Shown here: in pieces, positions 8,220 through 14,785 of the stretch
Layout of the letters: the number at the start of each line of letters is the position of its first letter
Position numbering within the stretch: the first letter of the stretch is position 1
Assembly: GCA_022709565.1 (NCBI GenBank)
Contig: JAKLIO010000005.1
Coordinates: 1-40,072 of the forward strand
Direction of reading: 5' to 3'
Source: Patescibacteria group bacterium
GTDB taxonomy: Bacteria; Patescibacteriota; Minisyncoccia; Moranbacterales; GWC2-37-73
DNA length: 40,072 nt
Program-made: the position numbers and the translations under genes
The notes under the pieces: model-generated
Told to the model about the DNA's origin: nothing
Database searches by the model: none
What the model saw: only the letters and a program-made list of their open reading frames with translations

Positions 8220-9728
8220 TTATTGAACTGTTAATCCACTTGGGCTGGCGGGTGCGACAACATCGCTTGCTCCGACATATTCATAAGCGCCAATATCAAA
8301 GCCCGCTCCTGCTGGTCTCTCTGTTCCAATATAGTCAATATCATATGGCGATGTTAAAGTAAGCCCGGTATTGATAACATGGGCATCATTAGCAGTATCA
8401 GCAGTTATATCGATAGCATAATCACTATTGGCCAAATCAACGAAGGGGTCTGCCCCGTCATCATCAACTTGATTATGCGTTGCAGCAGTATATCCCGTTG
8501 AGTATATGTATGCATTATAATCGTGGACAATTGCGCCTGGCGATAATCCCGAATTCGTCAAACCCAGGTTTGTGCAATTATAAAAAAGATTATTATACAC
8601 GTAGCTTTTGTGCGCATCTACATCAGTTACCGTCTGCACAATCAAAGGTATGCCATCAATATCAATAAAGGTATTATTATGCAATTGCATGCTCCAAATC
8701 ACATCAGTCGTGCCTGACATTGCTGCAATACATCTTGTCATACCCGCATCAGAACCAGTGAATATATTGTTATATATTCGCGTATGATCAGTCTGGCCAG
8801 GATATGTATCATGAACAGCGATACAGAATGTTTCTGAATCTTTGAAGATATTGTCATATATATCAACTTCATCAAGCGTATTAAGGTTCATATTTTGTCC
8901 ATGCGCTGTTGCACTGCTTGTATTGTCTGCAAAATAACCGTGATGAACGCTCGCAGTGCTCCCGCCCATGACACTAATATTTTCTTTAAATCCGTGGGCA
9001 TAAACATACCCTATTTCCACATCATCAAATGAGCCTCCCTGCGTCGTAGCGAAATAAACGCTAAATCCTTCACTGCGACAAGTATAGGGTGTTCCGTCTA
9101 CGCAAGGGATGTCGCCGCTGCCGATGGTTGCAAGATGCAATAATTTAATATTTGTTATTGTTCTGGTTCTCCAGCCTACTCCGCCAACCTCAACAAGATT
9201 AAATCCGCTTTGGTATGGAGATACATTTTCAGCATCGCCGTATGACGGATGTTGCAAAAATTTAAACCCATAAGTCGCCGGATCGCTTCCGCTTCCGACT
9301 ACCCCGTCAATCGTAATATATGACACCCCAATTTTAAAAACGAATATGCGGTTTGTGTCGCTAAAATCATCCGGTTGTTGAAATATGGCCTGGCCATCGC
9401 CATAGGTGTCACTCCACCCAGTCTCCGTGCCATGCGCCGCAACAGTTGCTTTTTTTATGGTAATAACCTTAGTACCGTCATTAGCCGCGTTGGTTGTGTC
9501 AAAAACATACCCTTCATAATTTCCATCAGCGATATAATAGGTTGAACCGCTGTCACCCCTGTCTAATGTTGCCGGCAAGGCTGTGTAGGCATTTGTCCAA
9601 TCCGAACCATTATTGCTTCCTGCTGCATCGGCGCGCACATAATATTCAGCTGCCATTGCATTCCCCCATAGCAAAAATCCGCTAAGGAAAATCACAAAAA
9701 ACATTAGTTTTCTATATGTTTTTTTCAT
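8220..9728 (-). CDS. Secreted parallel beta-helix protein, probably C-terminally truncated
   Basis: A 502-residue exported protein with a clear signal peptide (MKKTYRKLMFFVIFLSGFLL, cleavage near NAMA-AEYYV, residue 26). The mature start, YYVRADAAGSNNGSDW, is the classic opening of right-handed parallel beta-helix proteins (DUF1565/pectate-lyase-like), and repeated N-N-x-F turns such as IYDNIFKD, IYNNIFTG, LHNNTFID and VYNNLFYN follow. It ends GFDIGAYEYVG, the usual last strand, then VAPASPSGLTVQ and a stop. That last stretch is normally the linker into a fibronectin-like domain, so the gene may have lost further domains. It is probably surface or extracellular and may bind or cleave polysaccharide; no catalytic residues can be assigned. 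Confidence 0.88.
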   Translation of the reverse strand: MKKTYRKLMFFVIFLSGFLLWGNAMAAEYYVRADAAGSNNGSDWTNAYTALPATLDRGDSGSTYYIADGNYEGYVFDTTNAANDGTKVITIKKATVAAHGTETGWSDTYGDGQAIFQQPDDFSDTNRIFVFKIGVSYITIDGVVGSGSDPATYGFKFLQHPSYGDAENVSPYQSGFNLVEVGGVGWRTRTITNIKLLHLATIGSGDIPCVDGTPYTCRSEGFSVYFATTQGGSFDDVEIGYVYAHGFKENISVMGGSTASVHHGYFADNTSSATAHGQNMNLNTLDEVDIYDNIFKDSETFCIAVHDTYPGQTDHTRIYNNIFTGSDAGMTRCIAAMSGTTDVIWSMQLHNNTFIDIDGIPLIVQTVTDVDAHKSYVYNNLFYNCTNLGLTNSGLSPGAIVHDYNAYIYSTGYTAATHNQVDDDGADPFVDLANSDYAIDITADTANDAHVINTGLTLTSPYDIDYIGTERPAGAGFDIGAYEYVGASDVVAPASPSGLTVQ

Positions 9729-9741
9729 TTTACAAATATTT

Positions 9742-9942
9742 TTATAATAAACCGCTGTATGCAGAAGTTAGCGTGTTCATGAGCCACGGCAAAAGAATAA
9801 TTAGCGCAATGATTGGCAACACGACTGTCGCAATACTTATAATTAATGTCCATAAAAAATATTTTCTGGTTTTTTCCACTGAAACATAGATTGCGTCGAT
9901 TTTTTTATCCTGCTCCTCGAGTTTTTTTAAAATTTCATCCAT
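9742..9942 (-). CDS. Small coiled-coil and single-TM membrane protein
   Basis: A 66-residue protein starting MDEILKKLEEQDKKIDAIY, a charged heptad-like amphipathic helix, followed by KTRKYF and a long hydrophobic segment (about residues 29-55), then a short tail. It is conserved in style with many short proteins next to glycosyltransferase genes in Patescibacteria, and I believe it is a real gene. It sits 13 bases upstream of the beta-helix gene and 52 bases after the glycosyltransferase, so the three may be cotranscribed. Its function is unknown; a scaffold or partner for a membrane glycosyltransferase is only a guess. Confidence 0.75.
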   Translation of the reverse strand: MDEILKKLEEQDKKIDAIYVSVEKTRKYFLWTLIISIATVVLPIIALIILLPWLMNTLTSAYSGLL

Positions 9943-9994
9943 ATTTTTTGTTTTTACTTTATAAACTTTAAAAACGTTATGAACTTTATAAACC

Positions 9995-11161
9995 TTAAAT
10001 CTTGCTTTTTAAATAAGCATAATACTCTTCATTATTGCTGCTCGGGATTGAATATCTTGCCAGTGCTGTTTGGTGCGCTTTTTCTCCCATATTTTTCCTC
10101 AGGTTTTCATCAACGACAAGCTTCTCTATTTTTTCAAACCATTCTTCTTCTCCATTCGCAACAAAACCATCAGTTCCATCCACAATTGCTTCGCGGAAAG
10201 TTTGGTTAGCCGCCGCAACTGTCGGAACATTAACGATTCCCGCTTCAAAAAATTTCAGCTCCGACTTAGCTTCGCAGAAAGGATTGCCGGTTTCCAATGG
10301 CGCCAAATTGATGTCCACGGCAGCTATGTTTTCGAAATGTTTTTCCCGAGAAACAAAAGGCAACTGTTTGATTCTAGCTGAAAATTTATGCAGTTCGCTT
10401 TCGATGTCTAAAGGTCCGGCTAAAACCAATTCAACATTTTTATATATCTCCATAATGCGTAGTAGCGCTCCGGAAATTGTCGCGAAATCTTTATTATGGC
10501 TCGCCGTACCGGAAAAATAACCAATTTTTATTGAATTTTGAATTTTTAATTTCGAATTTTGAATTTTGTCAGCTATATCAAGATCATTTTTTGAAAGTTT
10601 ATTAGGAACAATGAAAACTTGCTTGCCGCTTTCGCGCATTTTTTCCGCCAGAAATGCGGTTGTGGTTGTGCAGGTCTTCACGTACGGATCAAAAAATATT
10701 TCTGCGCCCAAGCCGTTTTCGTAAAATTTCTTTTCCAAAGCATTGGCGTTTCTAAAAAAGTCTTGATCTTTGATATCTTCTGGATTGAAAACTAAATCGT
10801 CAGTTTCAAAAATGATTTCTTTTCCCTGCGTTTTGATGTTTTCAATCAATTTTGAAACCTTGTTGTTTTTTTGCACCCGATGGAAAATAAATATCTTAAA
10901 CTTATCCGCCAAATCAGAAATCCAAATATTTTCCTGAACAGTAATTGACGAAGAAATTCCGTGTAAACCAAGCTCTTCAGCGATATTTTTGACCCGATAT
11001 CTCCAACTGTCACCCATCACCCCACTGGAAACGAAAAGAACATCCGCCGATTTTGGTTGTTTTACCAAAACAAAAAGCATCCGAAAAACAGATGTTACTC
11101 CGGCAAAAAAACCGTCCCTTTTTATTATAGCCACCATTTTTCCCAGATATCTGCTAAACAT
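9995..11161 (-). CDS. Glycosyltransferase, GT-B fold (group 1 type)
   Basis: A 388-residue cytoplasmic or membrane-associated glycosyltransferase. The C-terminal half has KIGYFSGTASHNKDF (about 212-226), VELVLAGPLD, then INLAPLETGNPFCEAKSELKFFEAG and TVAAANQTFREAIVDGTDGFVA, the pattern of GT4-like enzymes with the E-x7-E-like nucleotide sugar site. The N-terminal half has RYRVKNIAEEL and IFETDDLVF, typical of the family group found in envelope polysaccharide loci. Residues about 200-211 (QNSKLKIQNS) are an extra loop encoded by a micro-repeat at 10528-10568, placed just before the GYFSG strand. Sugar specificity cannot be inferred. Confidence 0.88.
   Translation of the reverse strand: MFSRYLGKMVAIIKRDGFFAGVTSVFRMLFVLVKQPKSADVLFVSSGVMGDSWRYRVKNIAEELGLHGISSSITVQENIWISDLADKFKIFIFHRVQKNNKVSKLIENIKTQGKEIIFETDDLVFNPEDIKDQDFFRNANALEKKFYENGLGAEIFFDPYVKTCTTTTAFLAEKMRESGKQVFIVPNKLSKNDLDIADKIQNSKLKIQNSIKIGYFSGTASHNKDFATISGALLRIMEIYKNVELVLAGPLDIESELHKFSARIKQLPFVSREKHFENIAAVDINLAPLETGNPFCEAKSELKFFEAGIVNVPTVAAANQTFREAIVDGTDGFVANGEEEWFEKIEKLVVDENLRKNMGEKAHQTALARYSIPSSNNEEYYAYLKSKI
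10528..10568 (-). repeat. Micro-repeat inserted in frame inside the glycosyltransferase gene
   Basis: The plus strand shows TTGAATTTTG, AATTTTTAATTTCG and AATTTTGAATTTTG, near-identical 10-14 base units. On the coding strand they produce IQNSKLKIQNS, a short K/N/S/I-rich loop. The same kind of unit is found in trmD (5327-5390) and in the murG-ftsW gap (2491-2540). Confidence 0.7.
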
Positions 11162-11197
11162 ATATTTTCTTCATTATAGCTCAAAATTAGCAAAAAA

Positions 11198-11313
11198 CAA
11201 AGCACAAAATGCTTTGCTATTCTCCTGCTTTTTTGCTATCCGCTTGCTTTGAAGTGTTACTGAAATAGCCTGCCCCGTAGCCGGCTTGCCGTGCTTCTGG
11301 TGTTACTGAACAC
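11198..11313. repeat. Hairpins and short direct repeat between the HAD and glycosyltransferase genes
   Basis: CAAAGCA (11198-11204) pairs with TGCTTTG (11210-11216). The 11-base word GTGTTACTGAA occurs at 11254-11264 and again at 11300-11310. The second copy forms a small hairpin GTGTT-ACTG-AACAC (11300-11313) just after the HAD gene stop, next to a T-rich stretch on the minus strand. They may be termination or mRNA stability signals; this is weak. Confidence 0.4.
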
Positions 11314-11316
11314 TTT

Positions 11317-12012
11317 TTATTTGCCAGGATTAATTTCGTAGAACATATCCTTTCTTTCCACTACAATTTTCCACCCACGTTTTTTAGCTACAATATAGAG
11401 ACTTCTGTTAGGATTAAAGCATACGGGCTTTTCAACCTTTTTAAACATGGGAATGTCAGATTCCGTATCGCCGACAGCAATCGAACCCGCAATAGTCAGG
11501 TTTTCCTTATCAATGGCTCTTTGCAAAACTTTGGCTTTGTCGCTTATCATTTCTTTATACATAATTTTGCCGGTGAAGATGCCTTTCTCATCTATTTCAT
11601 ACATCCGGCCATAAGCCTTATCAAAACCCAGTTCTTTGCAAAAATCATCCACAATTGCTTTAGGTGAATTGGAAATAGCCATTAAGAAATAATTTTTCTT
11701 TTTGAGTTTTTTGACCAAATCACGGGTATATTGATAGGTATGATTCCGCTTAACCGCTATAACCTTTTTAGAAATTTTTAGAAAATCTTTATATTTGGTT
11801 CCCTTAATATTAGCCTCGAAAGCCCTAACCACTCCGTCAATATATTTTTCGTAAGAACCTTTCCTGTCCAGCCAGTTTTGATATTGCTTAGCATAATAAC
11901 TTTTAGCTGACACCTTGAATATGCCCTCAGTAATCAAAGCTTCGGTTATTTCTATGAGCAGGCTGGATCGGAAAATTGTTCCGTCAATGTCAAATATGGC
12001 AACTTTTTTCAT
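11317..12012 (-). CDS. HAD-superfamily phosphatase, subfamily IB (SerB-like)
   Basis: From the ATG at 12012 the product is 231 residues. An upstream start at 12069 would overlap the next gene and only adds a non-conserved leader. The HAD motifs are complete: motif I FDIDGTIF (nucleophile Asp at residue 7, acid Asp at 9), motif II AISNSP, and motif IV GDTESDIPMF. A helical cap (about residues 15-90) with FKVSAKSYYAKQYQNW separates motifs I and II as in subfamily IB. These enzymes hydrolyse small phosphate monoesters, for example phosphoserine, or act on lipid phosphates; the substrate is not identifiable here. The gap to the upstream secreted protein gene is 26 bases, so they probably share an mRNA. 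Confidence 0.88.
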   Translation of the reverse strand: MKKVAIFDIDGTIFRSSLLIEITEALITEGIFKVSAKSYYAKQYQNWLDRKGSYEKYIDGVVRAFEANIKGTKYKDFLKISKKVIAVKRNHTYQYTRDLVKKLKKKNYFLMAISNSPKAIVDDFCKELGFDKAYGRMYEIDEKGIFTGKIMYKEMISDKAKVLQRAIDKENLTIAGSIAVGDTESDIPMFKKVEKPVCFNPNRSLYIVAKKRGWKIVVERKDMFYEINPGK

Positions 12013-12038
12013 ATTACTGTTGATTTGTATAAATTGAA

Positions 12039-12587
12039 TTATTGATCCATGCGTTTCACGGTAACCCATGAGAAGTCGCCACCGCGAAAAGTATCCATTA
12101 TAAAATAATTATTTTCCGCATCCAACTCCTTAAGCTGTATGGGCCGCAATTCTTTTTTTTCATTAATATAATACGGCACCGGCAAAGCATAACGCGAATC
12201 ATATTTTGCCTTTATGTTTATTGAAGCATCGGGGTTTATGAAATTAAAAGTTATATCAGGATAGATATTAATCGTCACAGGAGACCTTGCGCCCGATCTT
12301 GCTTTAAAATCGCTTTTCTTGAAACTCAACTTGACTTCTATCTCCTGCTCTAATGGGGGAAAAGTTGCGATAATTGATTTATCCGCATTTTCTAAAACAC
12401 CGCCCTGGGATCCGATCTTTTTGCTAATAACTTCATCGTATTGAAAATTATTCTGAAAGTCGCTTTCGTCTTCATCAGATTGTGAAGTCTGAATCTCTAC
12501 AGGCGCTAAAGTTTTTTTAGAAAATATCAAATATCCGCATAGAATGACTATGGCAAAAATAATAAATAATAAAAATTTATTTTTCAT
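12039..12587 (-). CDS. Membrane-anchored or secreted hypothetical protein
   Basis: From the ATG at 12587 this is a 182-residue protein with a short cytoplasmic start (MKNK) and one hydrophobic helix (about 5-22), then an acidic linker (DEDESD) and a beta-rich domain. Longer readings to 12713 are rejected because they run through the response regulator terminator (12692-12729) and promoter region. The domain has IGSQGGVLENADKSIIATFPP and a late FRGGDFSWVTVKR. The phrase GGVLENADKSIIATFP resembles domains in extracellular proteins where a polar residue precedes beta-strands (ZU5-like modules), but I would not name a function. An extended -10 promoter lies about 70 bases upstream. Confidence 0.8.
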   Translation of the reverse strand: MKNKFLLFIIFAIVILCGYLIFSKKTLAPVEIQTSQSDEDESDFQNNFQYDEVISKKIGSQGGVLENADKSIIATFPPLEQEIEVKLSFKKSDFKARSGARSPVTINIYPDITFNFINPDASINIKAKYDSRYALPVPYYINEKKELRPIQLKELDAENNYFIMDTFRGGDFSWVTVKRMDQ

Positions 12588-12654
12588 GTTTCTTATTATT
12601 AAACACTGCCGCAAAACAAAACTATTTTTATTGTTATATTTTTTATATGTTTTT

Positions 12655-12660
12655 ATTATA
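12655..12660 (-). promoter_or_regulatory. Extended -10 promoter for the 12039-12587 gene
   Basis: The minus strand reads GTGGTATAAT, a TATAAT box with an upstream TG, 68 bases before the chosen ATG. No strong -35 box is seen, which is normal for extended -10 promoters. Its position supports the start at 12587. Confidence 0.6.
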
Positions 12661-12691
12661 CCACAAAAAACAAAAATCAGCTTCAGGCAAA

Positions 12692-12729
12692 TAAAAACGG
12701 CAAACCTGCTCATTAAAGCAAGCCTGCCG
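12692..12729 (-). terminator. Intrinsic terminator of the response regulator gene
   Basis: On the minus strand CGGCAGGCTTGCT pairs with AGCAGGTTTGCCG across a six-base loop (12698-12729), a 13-bp stem with three G-U pairs. It is followed directly by TTTTTA. It lies 26 bases after the response regulator stop. Confidence 0.85.
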
Positions 12730-12755
12730 CTGATAACATGGAAGAGAAAAAATTA

Positions 12756-13139
12756 CTATAGCGTTTTCTCTATTTCCCCTATTAAATCTGCTAATTCTTT
12801 CCAACCAAAGGGTTTTCTAACAAAACCAATGGGTTTCTCCAACTTGGACTCAGCCGTTTCGTAATTAAAGAAACCGCTGGTAATTATAAACTTTACTTCG
12901 GGATCGATATGCTTTAGACAAAAAAAAGTCTCTACTACCGACGGTACCCCTAATATTGGCATATCTAAAATTACCAGGCCAATTTCTTCTCTTTTTTCTT
13001 TAAAAATAACCAGGGCTTCTGAGATTTTATGCACTACATATGGCTCATAATCTTTTATTTTCAGAAATTCCGCAATTACTTTTGTCACTTCTTCGTTTTC
13101 ATCCACGACTAAGGCCCCTCTTTTTTCGGCTTTATTCAT
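12756..13139 (-). CDS. Orphan response regulator receiver domain (CheY-like)
   Basis: A 127-residue stand-alone receiver domain with no output domain. It carries VVDENEE (acidic pocket, Asp13 and Glu14), LVILDMP with the likely phosphoacceptor Asp59, IITSGF with Thr87/Ser88, and VRKPFG with the conserved Lys109, so it appears phosphorylatable. The usual second acidic residue pair DD is DE here. Such proteins relay a phosphate from a histidine kinase to another protein; no kinase gene is in the window. It has its own consensus promoter (13192-13220), a good Shine-Dalgarno AAAGGAG eight bases before the ATG, and an intrinsic terminator, so it is monocistronic and probably well expressed. Confidence 0.93.
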   Translation of the reverse strand: MNKAEKRGALVVDENEEVTKVIAEFLKIKDYEPYVVHKISEALVIFKEKREEIGLVILDMPILGVPSVVETFFCLKHIDPEVKFIITSGFFNYETAESKLEKPIGFVRKPFGWKELADLIGEIEKTL

Positions 13140-13191
13140 TATTAACTCCTTTCGGCATATTTAAATTTTAATGTTCTCTTATTAACTGGCT

Positions 13192-13220
13192 AGTATAAGC
13201 ACATTTTTCCATTTTGTCAA
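13192..13220 (-). promoter_or_regulatory. Consensus promoter for the response regulator
   Basis: On the minus strand TTGACA (13215-13220) and TATACT (13192-13197) are 17 bases apart. The response regulator ATG is 53 bases from the -10 box, with a strong AAAGGAG ribosome binding site in between. Confidence 0.85.
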
Positions 13221-13292
13221 TACCAACGTGCTGATACTCCATCTAAAAATACTTTCCATTCACAAAAATATTTCTGATATGAAAACAGCCTA

Positions 13293-14702
13293 CTATTGGC
13301 TGTATTCGAACTTTAAGTCGCTTTTGAGTGTCTGATGCTGGGTAAATTCACCGTCGCGCGTCTTTATGTGCACTGTAACCGGCACATCTCCCGCGCCGGA
13401 TTGTTTCTGAATCAGCAGCTTATAATTTTCAGCTTTTATGCTATCAGGCAAAGTATAGACAATTCTGCCATCGACTTCTCTGCCCATAATTACATCAACT
13501 TTGAAGCCAAAATAGGTTTTATTGAATTCTTCGGAAGTCGCCAAACGGCTGACCATTTGACTGGAAACAAATTCCGATCCCTTGGGAACATAAATTCTGA
13601 GGTATGAATGATAGTCGCTGGTTCGCCAGTCGCCATAGGGCGCCGTATTATTATATTTAATATTTAAAGTTACAGTCGGTTTCGGTTGAGTAAAATCAAG
13701 GTCATATTTCATTTGCCGTTTTATGTAATGATCAGTCTTGAGCGCTCCCATGCTTGCATCAATAGCCATCAAATAGTCTCCGCCCCAGCTTTGTGACATA
13801 GACCCATCCCAATAAACGCTGGCAATCTGTTGCTGTAAATTGGCATCTGTAAAATTAACCATTACATTTCGATTCTTGAGTTCGTTGTGAAAAAATTCGG
13901 CAATTTTAGTGATATTACCGACCGTTGCTATTTTTTCCATAATCATCGGAGCCAGTTTTTTGATGATGACTTTCCTATTTTGCGTGTCCAAATCAGGATT
14001 TAGGAGATAAATTTTTTCCACAATTTCTTCCAATTTTCGAGAAGCATTTTCACTATTGAATTCACCGCCATAGCCTGGAACGGTTATCGGCCCGGTCAAA
14101 TTGAAAATATTGTTAAAGACAAGAGAATTAACCGCAATTACTCCGTCAAATTGTTTGGAATCCCTGCCAGACAGACGGAAAAAATATTTGGCTTTTTCAA
14201 CGTTGGTCGGAAAATCGGGAGAAAAATTGCTGTCGCGGAATTTCCATTTTCTGATTTTCATTAATCTATAAAAAGGAAATGGCGGCGTTACTTTAGCTTG
14301 AATTCTTTGATCAAGCAGGTTGGCATCTTCAACATACGTTGAAACAACATTGCCGTTCTTTATTTTTATGATTGCATATTGTCCTAGAAATCCTCCGCCT
14401 GGCCGAAGTTCGTCGGCATTCTGAAGCAGTACTAGAAAACTTTTTTCTATGTCGTCTTTTTTGGTAAGTTCCGAAACTATTGAATTTAAAACTTCCAATT
14501 CCTTTTTGCTGTCCTGGCTTATCGGCAAAAATTTGGCAGCTTTGCTCATAGCACTAAGTGAGACCAGGGCAATATTTTTTTTATTGTTTTTGGCGTACGA
14601 AAAAGCAAAAAAGCCGCCTACCCCCAGAGCGACAATTACTGAAAAGACAATTATTTTTTTTCTAGTTATAAAAACTTTTAAATTAAGCGTGCCATTGTTC
14701 AT
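13293..14702 (-). CDS. DUF4012 domain membrane protein
   Basis: A 469-residue protein with one N-terminal membrane helix (about residues 13-35, KKIIVFSVIVALGVGGFFAF) and a large outside domain. The DUF4012 signature is visible as FLVLLQNADELRPGGGFLGQYAI (about 83-105), followed by FPFYRLMKIRKWKFRDSNFSPDFP. The C-terminal part is beta-rich with NNTAPYGDWRTSDYHSYLRIYVP. DUF4012 proteins are widespread in Patescibacteria and Actinobacteria near polysaccharide and envelope genes, but their biochemical role is not established. The gene is 83 bases downstream of the Clp-like ATPase and probably in the same operon. Confidence 0.9.
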   Translation of the reverse strand: MNNGTLNLKVFITRKKIIVFSVIVALGVGGFFAFSYAKNNKKNIALVSLSAMSKAAKFLPISQDSKKELEVLNSIVSELTKKDDIEKSFLVLLQNADELRPGGGFLGQYAIIKIKNGNVVSTYVEDANLLDQRIQAKVTPPFPFYRLMKIRKWKFRDSNFSPDFPTNVEKAKYFFRLSGRDSKQFDGVIAVNSLVFNNIFNLTGPITVPGYGGEFNSENASRKLEEIVEKIYLLNPDLDTQNRKVIIKKLAPMIMEKIATVGNITKIAEFFHNELKNRNVMVNFTDANLQQQIASVYWDGSMSQSWGGDYLMAIDASMGALKTDHYIKRQMKYDLDFTQPKPTVTLNIKYNNTAPYGDWRTSDYHSYLRIYVPKGSEFVSSQMVSRLATSEEFNKTYFGFKVDVIMGREVDGRIVYTLPDSIKAENYKLLIQKQSGAGDVPVTVHIKTRDGEFTQHQTLKSDLKFEYSQ

Positions 14703-14785
14703 GTTTATCTTTTTGCCTTACTTTTTTATTTTTCACACCCTGATACAATAACAAAAAATCTCTCAGCTGTAAACTGCACGCTAAG

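Noticed and set aside
9742-9942. Holin or toxin identity for the 66-residue membrane protein
   Set aside because: There is no lysis partner or antitoxin nearby; the coiled coil plus single helix fits many non-toxic small membrane proteins.
12588-12713. N-terminal extension of the secreted hypothetical protein
   Set aside because: It crosses the response regulator terminator and its own -10 box at 12655-12660; the start at 12587 gives a clean membrane anchor.
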